64,000 bases of DNA from Phylloscopus collybita. Taxonomy: Eukaryota; Chordata; Aves; Passeriformes; Phylloscopidae. Shown in pieces: positions 11,778-24,334 of the stretch. The stretch spans positions 2,976,001 through 3,040,000 of the forward strand of contig JAJNNQ010000029.1 in the NCBI GenBank assembly GCA_027886175.1, given 5' to 3'. Both the position numbers and the translations under genes were made by a program. Numbering within the stretch: position 1 is the first letter of the stretch; each line of letters begins with the position of its first letter. The notes under the pieces were generated by a model. It was not told where the DNA came from. It saw only the letters and a list, made by a program, of their open reading frames with translations, and did no database searches.

Positions 11778-11876
11778 CATGGGTTAGTGGTGGACCTAGC
11801 AGTGTTAGGTTAATGGCTGGACTCAATGATCTTAGATGTCCTTTCAAACTCTACTGATTCTATGATTCTATGATAG
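11778..11876 (+). repeat. CR1 LINE 3' tail
   Basis: Short piece with GGTTAATGGCTGGACTCAAT, GATCTTAGATGTCCTTTCAA and the terminal octamer repeat ATTCTATGATTCTATGAT, the standard CR1 ending. Confidence 0.88.
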
Positions 11877-13128
11877 CATGTTGTGGGAAAACCTTTAATA
11901 AAAAAAGTGTTCATGACTGAGTCAGGATTTTTTTTTTTGTGAGGAATCTCTGGGAAGATTTCTGGAATTTAACACAAGAGATTTTCCCTGTCCATTCAAC
12001 GCAGCAATGCTTCTTGGGCTTTTGCAGGAAATAAATACATCACTGTGAGAAACAGTTGGGAACAAATAGAAATTTTCTGTTCTCAGTTTCACTGAGAACA
12101 TATTAAGTTAGACAATAAATTATGTTACATATTATGTTAGACAATAAAACTTTGAGAATAAATACAAATATATTAATTTGCTTCTTTGTTCTGTGGGAAA
12201 ATTAAATGCAAGAAGATCATTATTTATCAGTAAAGAATTTTACTATCACTCACTTACTTGCGTGCCTGAAACTAAAGTTTTTTAAGTAGATATGCATTCA
12301 AATCCTCTGCTTAGGTAAAGCAACATAGCCAAGAACAGTCTTACTCCATATTTGAGGAGCATCATCAGCTTTCCTCTGCCAATATTGATATGACAACATT
12401 AAAAAACTTATTTATCCTGAATATTTTGTGAAAACATTTAAAATTCACTGATTCGCTAGAGAATAAACATTCATTAATTAACAGCAGAAAGTAAACACTC
12501 AGAGGGGAAAAACAGAGTTAAAGTGATTTAATTTAAAAATTCATATGAATATTCATGGCATTATTTTGCCTCAGTTTCTAGTTCTAATGGTGTTGTTTCT
12601 CTGAAGAACTAATTTAATTGAGTAGATAGATACATGTTTGTGTGTACAGAGGTTCTCAAGTGTTGCATCAATTCTGCTTTTTTTTTTCCCTAGGCATCCA
12701 ATTCAAACACACAATTCAAAGGTCCATTATATATATATATATATATATATATATTTCACAGTGTGCTTTCCTGTAAAACTCTCATATAAACATTTTTCTC
12801 TTTCTGAAACATACCTAGGGAACCTGAAATTACTTGTGTCACAAAACACCATTCTCAGGCTGTCAGAGTCCTAAGTGTTTTGCAAAGACAGGAAGATTTA
12901 AGGGACTCACTCCAGGGGCAATACAACTGGATTCTGCCCCTTTTTTCTTAAAAGAGAAAAAAAGAAGAGAAAACCTGTCTGATTTTATTCACAATATCAG
13001 ATTGTGATTCTGTGATTATAACACCAGTCCTTTTTTATTGTATGCTTTTTTGTTTCCTAATGGCAAATAGTAATTCAGTACTGTCCCCAGCTAGCAGAAA
13101 TGCACACCCATGGGAGGTAGACACTTGA
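11877..13128. other. LRRC2 intron, nothing recognised except (TA)n
   Basis: AT-rich intron with a (TA) run of about 28 bases at 12727-12755. No open frame of interest. Confidence 0.5.
12727..12755. repeat. (TA)n microsatellite
   Basis: Fourteen or so alternating TA units. Confidence 0.95.
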
Positions 13129-13410
13129 GTCACAGAACCACAGAATCACAGAATTAACTAGGTTGGAAAAGACCTTTGAGATCATCGAGTCCAACCTATG
13201 ACCTAACACCACTTTGTCAAACCATGGCACCAAGTGCCACATCCACTCTTTTCATAAACACCTCCAGGGACAGTGATTCCACCAACTCTGTGGGCAACCC
13301 ATTCCAATGCCCAATCACTCTTTCAGTGAAGAACTTTTCTCTAATGTCCAGCCTAAAATATTTATCTGGTGTGTAAAAGGGAGAGGGAAACCTCTGAACC
13401 TTAAGGGTTA
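13129..13410 (-). repeat. CR1 LINE 3' fragment, antisense
   Basis: Begins on the plus strand with CACAGAATCACAGAATT, the reverse of a CR1 tail, then GGTTGGAAAAGACCTTTGAG, ATCATCGAGTCCAACC and the AGTGAAGAACTTTTCTCTAA motif. About 280 bases. Confidence 0.92.
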
Positions 13411-14637
13411 GAGTCCCAGCCATATGGAGCTTTGACAGACAAAGGTAAGACTATCTCATAAATGTAGTTATCAAGCACTGCCCACAGGCTGAAGATAACT
13501 AAGCACACAGAATGGCTAAATCAGAACCCAAGTTACAAAATGTCTTTCAGATTCAGAGGAACTTGCTGAGTTCTTCAAGCACAAAAACTAATTCTACTTA
13601 CAGTGCTGTTGATCAACAAAGAAAAATGGATCTGCATAAACAATACAAATACTTCAGAATTCATATGCTGTAAAATTAAGTTCTCTTTAGCTACTGCTTT
13701 GTGCCTACTTGTCTAATCTAGTACTTTTTGTGTGAGCTTTTTACTTTCATGTGAGCTACACAGAACACTGTAGTGTGTCATTAACTGTTGCAATCTAACA
13801 TTTTCTCCTTTTGTTTTCCTGGCATCAAAATTGTTTTCATTTCTGTACTTATCCCTTGCAAGGCATACCCTGTGCTAGCTGTATCATGTTATTCTTGCTT
13901 CTGAGAAAACCTGATTTGTACTTGATTTTCTTATTTCCAGTCTCCTTTCACTGATCTCACTGTCACTCTAGCTTAGTTAAAAGCATAAACTGTACTGCTC
14001 TCTTGTCTATTTTAACACTGTGTCATAATTCCTTGGCTTTTAATTCATAAATCACTCACTCTATCCATCTTCTTCACATAAATACATTCTTTTAAGGAGC
14101 CCCATAATCATGAACACTGGAAGTAGAAATATACCAAAAAGTGTTAAAGGCTAATTATTACAAAATTATTACCCTTTTTTCCCCTCACTATTTTGTTGCT
14201 GTCAAAGAGCTTTATCTTTTCTCAGGCACTTTAAAATAATTACAAGTACAAGGAACAGTGGGTCTCCATCTAATGAAAATACATTATCATATCAAATGGT
14301 AGTTGGAAGAAAAGTGGCATGAGGTCTTGAAGCAAGGAATTCCTATTAGGGATTCAAAATATGTGACCTGCTCTGACTTTCACCTTTACTAAGGTTCTAA
14401 CAAGAAGGTCTGACTTTATTTAAAAAAAGCATTACCCAGATTATTTTCAAAACATTTACCCAAGGTATCCCAAACTCTTGTGGCTGGGTCAATATCCTTA
14501 CCTATCCACAAGTACTCTGACCATGCAGAGTATCCTCAGAGATAAGGAGAGACCATGTTCTCTAGGTGCCAGATAGCCTCTAGGTGCCAGATAGCCTCAT
14601 GATGAAGCATGACCAGAGGCATTGACTACATCCCTCA
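13411..14637. other. LRRC2 intron, nothing recognised
   Basis: AT-rich sequence. Its only regular feature is a perfect 18-base tandem duplication at 14560-14595. Confidence 0.5.
14560..14595. repeat. Perfect 18-bp tandem duplication
   Basis: CTCTAGGTGCCAGATAGC occurs twice head to tail. Confidence 0.97.
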
Positions 14638-14712
14638 ACTGCTAGGTTAATGGTTTGTCTCAATGAACTTAAGGGTCTTCTCCAGCCTAAATAATTCTAT
14701 GATTCCATCACG
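14638..14712 (+). repeat. CR1 LINE 3' tail
   Basis: TGCTAGGTTAATGGTTTGTC followed by ACTTAAGGGTCTTCTCCAGC and TAATTCTATGATTCCATCA. Only the last 75 bases of an element remain. Confidence 0.8.
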
Positions 14713-16942
14713 GAGTGTTTTACAAAACCCGTTTTTAACCTCCTACTCAACAATGTAGAATCAGTAAGCCAGATGCTATATGAATATGGAGAACAAAGCA
14801 GCAGCTTCTTTCTAACAAGGTTACATTTTTACCATCTAGACAGCCTGGGCACTGACATTGAGAACTATGAAAAAGCATGTGTTAAAGCCACATCCCTATG
14901 CTGGGGATTACTCCTCTGTGAGACTTAGCTTCTCAGCATCCATAAAAAGAAATGGTATAGCTCAGAAGCAAGCCTTATTCTCAAAATTAAAACCCTAAGT
15001 CACACCAACAACCTACTCAGATTTAGCTATCAACTGTCTGGAGGATATATTGCTGCTTCATTGATGAGAGAAAAGGGGAAACATAATAGAAATACTTATC
15101 AGCTAAAAGGATGGTAGAAAATTCAGCAGTTCGTCCCCAAATGGATGCTTTAAGGACTGTACTGCTTGCTGCTGCCAATGGTAAGTGGCCAGTCAACAGC
15201 AAATCCAGCTGGTTATGTGCCCATAAATCTGCACAGGTAATCCCAACTCTGACTTCTCCAAGTCCCTGAGTGCTTAATCACTGAAACTTTCAACTTGGAG
15301 ATGTATTTGTGCGCCAAACACATCAAAAAAACTAAACCACAATTGACACCACACCTCCCAGCTACATAACATACAGCCGTCTCTGAGAAAACTGGTTTAT
15401 GTCCACAGATTTTATTCATGTGCAGATTGCCAGACTGTGCGGCATTGGTTTTATAGTCTGAAAATTCACTTTGCTTAAATGTGAATACTTTCTTTTTGTG
15501 AGAAAGCAATAGGGGAAAACACTAGAGTACTCGATTCTGTCTGAATATACACTTCTTTCAGAACTTTGTCAAATGAGTTTTCACAAATTTAAAATAATTG
15601 TCAGCTGTTAGGAAGTGACATTTCAATTTTGAAGGAGTGTTGATATCTAAATAAATCAGCTGTGATTGTGTCTTTGTCTGCAGACATCTGAACTGTGTCA
15701 CAGTTTGTTGTTGAAACAGGAAACCCACTTTAGCTAAGCTAGAGCTGGACAATGAGACTTGATGGCTGTTTGGTATGGACACATTGAGCATCTGATAAGA
15801 ATATACCAAAACCCATGGTTCTTAGGAATGTACTGCTCGAGATGGCATTATGTAGGTAACAGTACAACAAGTACTTAAATGGGATTTTTCAGAACATCAA
15901 ATTAAAATTAAATATTCTAGAACACAGAACAAAACACGTTTGATTTTGCCTCCTAATGTAAAGCCTAACTTATGGTGACAAAGAAAAAATCTAATGGTTT
16001 GGCAAAAGAGAATAAGCAACAGAAAAGCTTAACTATGCAACTCTCTGAACCCTGATGCATTAAGGATATTTGCAGTTGCTATCATCTCAGTGGCTAAGGA
16101 ACTGTAATCTCTTTTTTTTTTTTCCCCTAAAGTACCTCTTAACTAAGGTTTACAATATGCAAAAGAATGCAGTATTTGACTACACATCTTAAACATGGCT
16201 TTCAAAATCCCAAGTTCTTGAATGAAGAGATGTGATAGCTTCCCATCAGCCAGTCCTAACAGATCAATGATTGGTATCAGTTGAAGAAAGAGTCTCCTTA
16301 GTAAAGCTGAATGGGAACTGGGGTTCTGGACTATTCTATAGTCCAGAAATTCCAAATATTATATGTTCATTCAGAAGGAAATTAAAGCAAGGAAAAAAAA
16401 TGAAAACTGAATAAGAAAACAGCATAAGATTCAAGATCAAATCTAGATAAAGTTACACTTCAGGTCAATCAAAAATAATTCTAGCTTTTTTATCAATGTT
16501 TTGACTTATATTTTTTTGAATAAAAATACTACATGAAATTCAAAATTTTAATTTCACATTATCATTAATAAAGTAGTGTTTCTCCAAATACATTTCAATT
16601 AAATCTTTTACAACTCCAGAAAGCTTTAGGCCAGCTCTAACTTGCCACTTTCTCGATTTCAAACCAGATTGAATTCACAACTTACCTGCAAACTGCTATT
16701 TCACATCAAACATATCGGCAAGTCAAATATGCGTTTTTTTCAGTAAGACCCTTGTGGATTGATGCTAATATTAGTTTTAAATTGAGCAGAGCTTGAGAAA
16801 GTGTTATCACACCATTAGAGCAAGAATACAGATCTCTGATTAGTAGAAGACAGCAATAAGCCAACAAATATTATTTTCATCTCTCTTCATCCATGGGGGA
16901 ATTTTAGAGAAAGAGACCTTGTTGCAATATTCTTGCCCATAA
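14713..16942. other. LRRC2 intron, nothing recognised
   Basis: AT-rich, with no protein-like open frame. Short open frames near 15213-15809 and 16143-16355 on the minus strand have AT-driven composition and no flanking splice signals that would support an exon. Confidence 0.5.
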
Positions 16943-17672
16943 TGTCATGGGTTATGGAACCAAAAACGTGTACTCTATTTTATCTGCCGAAAACAGAATT
17001 GTTCTTCTTTACTCTGGGAGGAGGGGGGCAGATGCCTTCTGATAATGGACCAACTGTCAAAACTCAGTAGGGCATTGTGTCTTATGTATGTCACCACCGC
17101 TTCTCCCTCCAGGGGGATATTTTCTTCTAATGGACCATTAACACATCCCCAAAATAGACTATCCACATTACATCATCCTATTGTGAGATGCTCCACCCAG
17201 TGGGGGGAGCCAACCATTCCTACCTGGATAAAACTGAGACACAGGAACCCAGAAAATATCCAGCTTCACCCGATTCCTGCAGGAAGACTGGACCCCTTCT
17301 AACCACCACTGGACTCTTGTTCTACGGGATCATCTCTACTTCACCAGAACCACATCTACCACTCCAGGAGGACTCACTGTTGGACTGCTTCCAGCACCCT
17401 GACCAACAGGGTGTCAGGTTGTAGCTCTGACTCTGTCAGGGTTTTCCAAAATTGTTGTTTGTTTGCTAGTGTGGTTGGGTGATTTTGTTTTTCTACTACA
17501 TTTGTATTGTTAGTATTCTTAGTAAAGAGCTGTTACTCCTATTCCCAAATCTTTGCCTGAAAGCCCTTAATTGTAAAATTATAGTTTGGCAGGGGGTGAG
17601 GGGTTTACATTCCCCATTCTAAGGGAAACTCCAGCTTTCCCTGTCAGATACCTGTCTTTCCAAACCAAGACA
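16943..17672 (+). mobile_element. LTR of an endogenous retrovirus
   Basis: The right part is a well-known avian LTR type: CAGGGTGTCAGGTTGTAGCT, then CTTAGTAAAGAGCTGTTACT and TATTCCCAAATCTTTGCCTG, ending CAAACCAAGACA at 17672. A left end TGTCATGG at 16943 matches the inverted end CCAAGACA with one mismatch, so the span is about 730 bases. AGTAAA near 17520 may serve as the polyadenylation signal. No clean target duplication is seen at these limits, so the left boundary is less secure than the right one. Confidence 0.7.
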
Positions 17673-17907
17673 ATACCAAAGTTTTTGAGAGGGATAAATT
17701 AAGTGTATCAGCAGAGAACTTAAAATACCCATATCTGAAAACTAAACCACAAGTTCAGGCCTGAGGTAGAATATTTTGGTCCCTTCTAACACTGTGAAAA
17801 AGCACCAATTTCATATGCATTTGCCATAAAAAGGGGGAAGATCAAAAGATACAGTCTAAGACACCCAAATTCTTCACCAACAGAAACATATTTTCCATTA
17901 TATTTAC

Positions 17908-18118
17908 CATCCACTGCTCTCCAGAAAGCTGAAAAATAAACTTGTTTTGTTCCTTATTTACTCCATCTGATACGGCATGACTCTTCTTGAGCTGAGGAGT
18001 CTTTCCAGGAGTGTCCAGGTTCTTCTCATTGGTGTCTACAAAGCCATTCTTGAGGTATTTTGATTGAGGAATACCTTTCTTACGGCACTCTAGTATCAAA
18101 TTCCATTCCTGTTTTATC
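17908..18118 (-). CDS. LRRC2: LRRC2 second recognised coding exon (linker before the repeats)
   Basis: Minus-strand exon of 211 bases. Its first base completes the Lys codon split with the previous exon, and 70 further codons follow (residues about 42-112 of the MGHQ form). The start reads IKQEWN and the family-typical CRKKGIPQ follows near residue 52. Next come KNGFVDTN, a polar and less conserved linker rich in Lys, Thr and Ser, and the conserved FQLSGEQWM at the end. The acceptor is TCACTATTTCAG and the donor is ATG|GTAAAT, so the exon ends in phase 0. It has no recognisable catalytic residues or membrane segment; the linker joins the N-terminal helix to the repeat domain. The middle (about 20 residues after NEKN) differs most from the mammalian sequence as I remember it, as expected for a flexible linker. 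There is no internal stop or frameshift. Confidence 0.95.
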
Positions 18119-18281
18119 CTGAAATAGTGACAAAAAATGTTTATGTGGATCAGCTGAAAAAACGTGGCAGGTAAGTTTTAAAGCTTAATCTGTGTTTGCA
18201 GAAGTATTTAACAAAATATAATTATTCATCTAAGGTTATATATATACGCATACACATACACATATAAATATACAAATACAT

Positions 18282-18313
<32 letters not shown>

Positions 18314-19216
18314 ATATGTATTCCCTGGAGTTATGCTAAGATTTTCTATACATAGATTATAGATAACAGATTTCAAGTAACCAGGATTTCATTCACTCAC
18401 TACAAAAGGGTGACACCCAGAGAATAACCAAAAGATGGAGACTGAGCAAAACTGTTACAGAAAAAGCAAAAATTATGCCCTTTAGTTTCATAGGATAGGA
18501 AATATATTGTCACAGAGCAAGTTATATGCATAAACAAAATCAAGTACCTGGTGATATATGAAAACATTTTCTTGGGGGAAAAAAAAAAGTGATTTTTTTC
18601 CCTGCCCTTTCTTGTTCAAGTCTAATGATTTATTTTAATTTTTACACCAATATCTTAGAAGGAAAAGCTCAAAGTTATCACATGCCAACTGATTTCAGAT
18701 TCAATTTCAGTGTAACTTCTACATCACCTCCGAGACAAGCTTTTCCTCATGCAACTTCAGGCACAAATTCAATTTGACAGAATTAAGCTCTGTCAAAAGC
18801 TCATGCTTTTAGTTAGGAGAACGTTATTTCAGCTTAGTTAATCAAAGAACTGGTTGATTCACAGAAGCAAGCCTTCCTTACACCAAAATAAGACTCTGCA
18901 GAGCCCCTTGTATCGTAAATCTGACCTCAATCTGACTTTGAATTCCACATCCTGTGGTACATATGACTCATTTATGTCATCTACATCCTCTGATAGAAAC
19001 CTTAATCTAAAGGATTGAAGAAAACTGAGAGCTTAAGGACACAAAGTTCAGGAAAAAATACCCCTAGAGAAAATAAATACATCATGTCCTGGAAAGAGAA
19101 ACACATTCAAGTTTATAAAGTTCAAATAGGAAGTAACAAAACTTTTACATGTATTACTACTTAATCATGGGATTCTTCTCTACAAGGTTAAGATGAAAAA
19201 AAAAATCACATGGAAC
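18119..19216. other. LRRC2 intron, AT-rich with a TACATA repeat
   Basis: Begins with the polypyrimidine tract and acceptor of the second coding exon. Holds the TACATA-type repeat at 18236-18319. Nothing else recognised. Confidence 0.5.
18236..18319. repeat. (ATACAT)n-like microsatellite
   Basis: About 84 bases of irregular TATACG/TACACA units passing into regular ATACAT units. Confidence 0.9.
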
Positions 19217-20405
19217 AGAATCATAGAATTATTTGGGTTGGAAGGGATGCTGAAGATCATCTAGTTCCACCCCCACTGCCATCTTTGATTAGACCAGGTT
19301 GCTCAGGTTCTCCCCTCAGCCACAAACAAGCTTTGAACACTTCCAGGGATGGGGCATCCACAGCTTCTCTGAGCATCTTGTTTCAGTGCCTCATCACCAA
19401 TACAGTAAAGAATTTCTTCCTAAAATTTAATCTAAACCTACTCTCTTTCAGTTTGAAGCCATTCTCACTTTTCCTGTCACTACAATTCCTGACAAAGATA
19501 CTCTCTCTGCCTTCCTTGTAGCCCCTCTTCAAATAATGGAAGGTTGCTATGAGATCTCCAAGCAACTTTCTCTTCCCCAGGCTGAACCACACAAAATTCC
19601 TCAGTCTGTCTTCATAAGGGAGATGTTCCAGTCCTCTTATCAACTTCATGGCCTCCTCCAGGCTTGCTCGAACAATTCTCTGTTGTTTTTATTTTGGGGG
19701 CACCAGAGCTGCATGTAGAGTCTCACAGGAGCAGAGCAGAGGGATAGAATCATCCTCCTTGACCTGCTTTTGATGCAGCCCAGGACGCAGTTTCTTTCTG
19801 GGCTGTGAACACACATTGCTGGCTCATGTTTAGTATTTTGTGAAATATCACCCACAAGTCCTTCTCCTTAGGGCTGCTCTCAATCAATTCTATGCCCAGC
19901 CTGTAGATATGTCTGGGGTCGCCTCAACCCAGGTATGGGACCTTGCACTTCACTTTGTTGAATTTCATGAGTTTTGTACAAACCCAGCTGACAAGCCTAT
20001 TGAGGTCCCTCTGGGTGGTATCTCTTCCCTCCAGCATGACTGCACCACACAGCTTGGTGTTGTCAGTGAACTTGCTGAGGGTGCCCTCTATCCCACTGTC
20101 CATGTTTCCAAAGCAAAGATGTTGAGCAGCATCGGCCCCAACGCTTACTCCTGAGGGACACCACTCATCATTTACCTCCACTTGGTCATTGATCAGTTGG
20201 CCACAACCCTTTGTGTGTGGCCATCCTGTCAGGTCTTTATCCACCAGACGGTCCACCCGTCAAATCCATGACCCCCTATTTAGAGTCAAACATGTCATGT
20301 GAGACAGCACTGAATGCTTTGTGTAAGTCCAGGTAGATGATGTCAATTGCTTTGCCCCTATCCACTAATGCCATGGCTCCATCATAAAAGGCCCCCAGAT
20401 TTGTC
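19217..20405 (-). repeat. CR1 LINE, 1.2 kb antisense copy
   Basis: On the plus strand it starts with GAATCATAGAATTATTTGGG, the reversed CR1 tail, and extends through GATCTCCAAGCAACTTTCTC, CAGGCTTGCTCGAACAATTC and the reverse-transcriptase end (minus-strand FTDNTKLCGAV, where CR1 has FADDTKL). It carries stops and lacks the 5' part of ORF2. It is in the same orientation as the host gene LRRC2. Confidence 0.92.
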
Positions 20406-23400
20406 AGGATTTAAACCAGAATGTCTAGTTTTAAGTCACATGCAAGAAAACAGTTACAAATTTATGTACAAGAAGCATGTCCCAAAATCTTGTTGAAATA
20501 AATAATTTTTGGACACCCATATCAAGGTATGAAACTGCAGTGCAGAGCACTCTTATGGAAATACAGTAGCACAGATGAAAAGTCATAGTTGACTTAACGC
20601 TATCAAAGTAAGTCTTTAGAGGACAAAATATCATGCCTAGATAGAAGGATATTGAGACAGTTGTATACATAAGTGGCACTTACAGAAATCTCAGGGGATT
20701 TTAGAGAGACTTGGAAGTAGAGAGCACAGCAATGGCAAAGACACAGAACACAAGGGCACACTGCAGGCACTTTCTACACTTTCGGAAAATACCATTTATC
20801 AGAGGAACAAGCCTGAGGGACCAGAAGAGAGTTTCAAGGAGCAGCACACTACAAATGGAACATAAGAGAACTGTAGAAAGAGAACTTCTGTAATAATGAC
20901 TGCTATGTATTCCTAAGTGACATCTTTATAAAGGGAAAGTACAGAAAAGCACCTTCTACAAATATTTCAGGTGAATTAACAGTGAGGTTGGTTAAAAGGT
21001 AACTCTCTGGATAAAGTGTTGACAGATTATATGAAGATAGCACAAACTCAGACTAAGTACATTCTAACAAAAAGACAGTAAGGATCTCTTTATCCCTTAT
21101 TTCAACAATTACAGAAATATTTTTAGAAAGATAAAGTTGTATTTATCTTCAAATGAAAAAATTAGAAGGAAACATGAGCACTGATAAACACCAAAAAAGC
21201 AAATTCAGTTACTGCAGGTATACAAATGAGTAGGAAAAGTATTTGTAGCACATTAGATGAAGGAGGCTTCACAGAGATGAGAGGAACAAAAATTTCTCAA
21301 AATATGAAAGGAGTGATAAAGGAATAGTTATAGATGTTGTTGACAGCTGCAGAAATGTTACTCATTCTTAGCTTCAGTTTTCCATAGAAAGATCAGAATG
21401 CACTTCACAAGTTGACATCTAGAAGAATTCCTGGTATTAAAAGTATCAATTAGGGGAGGTGTGAGAATAGTAAAATATATTTGAAATAAATCTCCCAGTT
21501 TCTCTCAGTGTCTACTGCATTGTGAAATGTTTCATACCACAGCAAGCTGTGATTTGTGAGTTAAGAAAAAATAGACTGGACAGACAGAAAAACATTCAGC
21601 CCAGGGAGTCCCTAGTATGTACGAAATATGTTAGCACCATCCAGGAAGAGTCCACCAACTATGCGCAATATCTCCACAAATCTTGTCTGAGCATATTGAT
21701 ACAACAAAAACAAGAAAATAAGTTAAAGCAGATACAGCTCCTTAGACCACGCTGTCATATGTCAACAAACTGTAGCAAGTATTTCTAAATTTTCTATTAC
21801 AGAGGGGGAGATAACCAAACACCTGACAAACACCTGACCAACACAAAGCAGCCCTACTAAAGGTATTCCCACCAGCTGCAGTCTAGAAGTGCTCAGATGA
21901 TAGTTTTGCATATCAGCAGACATGATAGTTCAAAACCCTTTTCGATGCTTTGACACGAGCCAATTGAATTTTGATGTTGATCTTAACTATTCAATCTCTC
22001 ATTCGTACCCCAGAAGCTGCCAACACAACAGAGTATGGATATTGTAACAGCAAGGAAAACCTACAAAACAGTATTTTCATATAAGGAAAAAGAGATAGTC
22101 CCAAACCACCTATTCATATTTTGTTCCAAAACTTGTGTACCAGTGAGTACAGCTATATAGCTATAAAAGCTCTGTACAGCTAGGCAGTGAAGTGGTATGG
22201 GGAAAACGTTGACTGAATTTCAAGGAAGAGAACAAAATTATCTGAAAAATTAAGAGGCAGGAGCCATAATGACCATAGGATCAAACACCTAGAATTCATT
22301 TTTTTCTAAAATATTCTAAATTTTACTTACCACTGCTGTACTGCTCTTTCTCACATTCTTCAGTCCTCCACAAAGAGCTTTTTTGTCCTTCTGTGAAGCT
22401 TAATTCTGCATTGCTACCCTCTCATTTCCACGGAATTCCTCCATTTTTTATCAAACCAGCAAATATTTCACTCAGAGCGTAATTTAATGCACTGAAAAAA
22501 GTTGCCCACAAAACAGGGAGTTTTTGTATTCATTGCTCCTCTTTCAAGCCTGAAAAATGACTGATTCATTCCTCACAGTATAAATTCTAAGAATGTTAGA
22601 AATGTAAACAACAGAAAGAAGAGGTCAAAAGTCTGACTCAATAAAATGTAAGCTGTAGTACTACAGATCAGCACTGGCTCCATCAGGTGGACCCCAGGAA
22701 CACTAGAGTAGAGGGCTCATATCTAAAATTTTACTCTCTCAAAACAAGGAATATAAAAAAATGGTAAGAAGGGAGTTACATTAAAGCTGAAAAAAACAAA
22801 CTGCCCTCTGACAATCTGCTCATAACATGTACAAAACACAAAACTCAGGAGGTCATTGCTAGTCAAGTAAAATAAAACACATACAATAAAAATGTCTATT
22901 AAGCAAATCAGTCAGTGAAATATTTACCTCAGAAGAAAGACAGGGGTTAAAAATTAAACCTTCTAGGGAATTCAACATGTATATTGCACACTGATATGGA
23001 AATCCTGTGTCAAATTTCCTCTTTACCCATATATTAAGTTATGGTAAAATGCTCTGTTAGGCTTTTAAAGAATGCAAGTATTGTGTACAATCACATTTAG
23101 AACAGATGGAAGGTGAATTAATAATGGAGCAACAAAAGTGCATAATTTTGTACTCTACACCTCAGAATGAAAACATTATATTTCCCATGGGCAAAAGGTC
23201 TAATAATTTACAACACCTGGCTATACCCTTGAGTTACACAGTACCCAGATTAATTACTACAAGCCTTACTGACCTGGAGTTGCAACTTATATCAAGACAG
23301 CGTGTATCATGAAGAAAAGATGACAAAGCTGTAAATTTGCAGGTGCAGTTGAGATCAAACCAAAGGGATCTATTTGGCTACATGGTTGTCATTATGCTCT

Positions 23401-24304
23401 GATTGAGATGATGGTACTTTTTAAGGGATCATTTGAAAAGAGAGACCTTTTTAAGTCTTCATTTGGTGACCATGAAACTTTCACCATGTTTGTCATACCT
23501 GGAGGCTATTACATGAATCTTCAGGAAACATGTATAAAAGAAATGGCCTCTAAACCAATGAGGCAAAAAGAAAATTTCACACAAATAAAATAATTTTTTA
23601 AACATTAATATATTCCTAGAGAAATTAAATTTCTGATATTGACACTTTAGAGTCCTGATATTCCAGAAACACATTTCCACATATGACAAATAAGTTATAA
23701 ACCCACTGCTCTCTTGAAGTTTATGTCTTTTTAATATTGTTTAAAAATAAAATATTTTCATCTTCCTCTAGGCCTTGATCGAAGAGTTGAAGTGAGATTA
23801 AAATAAAAATAATTACTTTCAGTAGTAAGAAAATTGAAGATAGAAAATCAAGCCTAATTCAGGAGGAAGTATGAACACAAAAAATACTTTTCTTGGACAA
23901 AGAGGCCAAATGAGATCTAAGGTTCCAACTATTACAGTATTTGCTCTTCACTCATACAAATAGTTCTACTAATTTTAAAAAAGGCTGTTTGCTTTCTGCT
24001 TATGTTTTTCAAAAATAAAAAGAAAAGTTAAGTTTCATACCTACATATCTGTAACACAAAAGCACACCTGTCACTAAGGCAGACATATGTGGTATAGAAG
24101 AATTTTACTCTGGCAAGTTATTTTCCAATGTACTGCCTTTTACAGTAAGTTTTCAGGACAATAATCTACAGTTATGAAACAAGACCAGCAGGGAAATAGA
24201 AGATTCAAGTCTTTTCATTTTGGTTAGTGCGGTATTCCTCTTCAGGTAATCATTTCACTATTGGAGTATACTTTCAGAAAAAATAATCATAGCACATATT
24301 TTTT

Positions 24305-24334
24305 ATTATTATTATTATTAATAATAATAATAAT
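24305..24334. repeat. (ATT)n-(AAT)n perfect palindrome
   Basis: A run of TTA units turns into ATA units at the centre TTAA, giving a 30-base perfect inverted repeat with no spacer. Confidence 0.95.
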
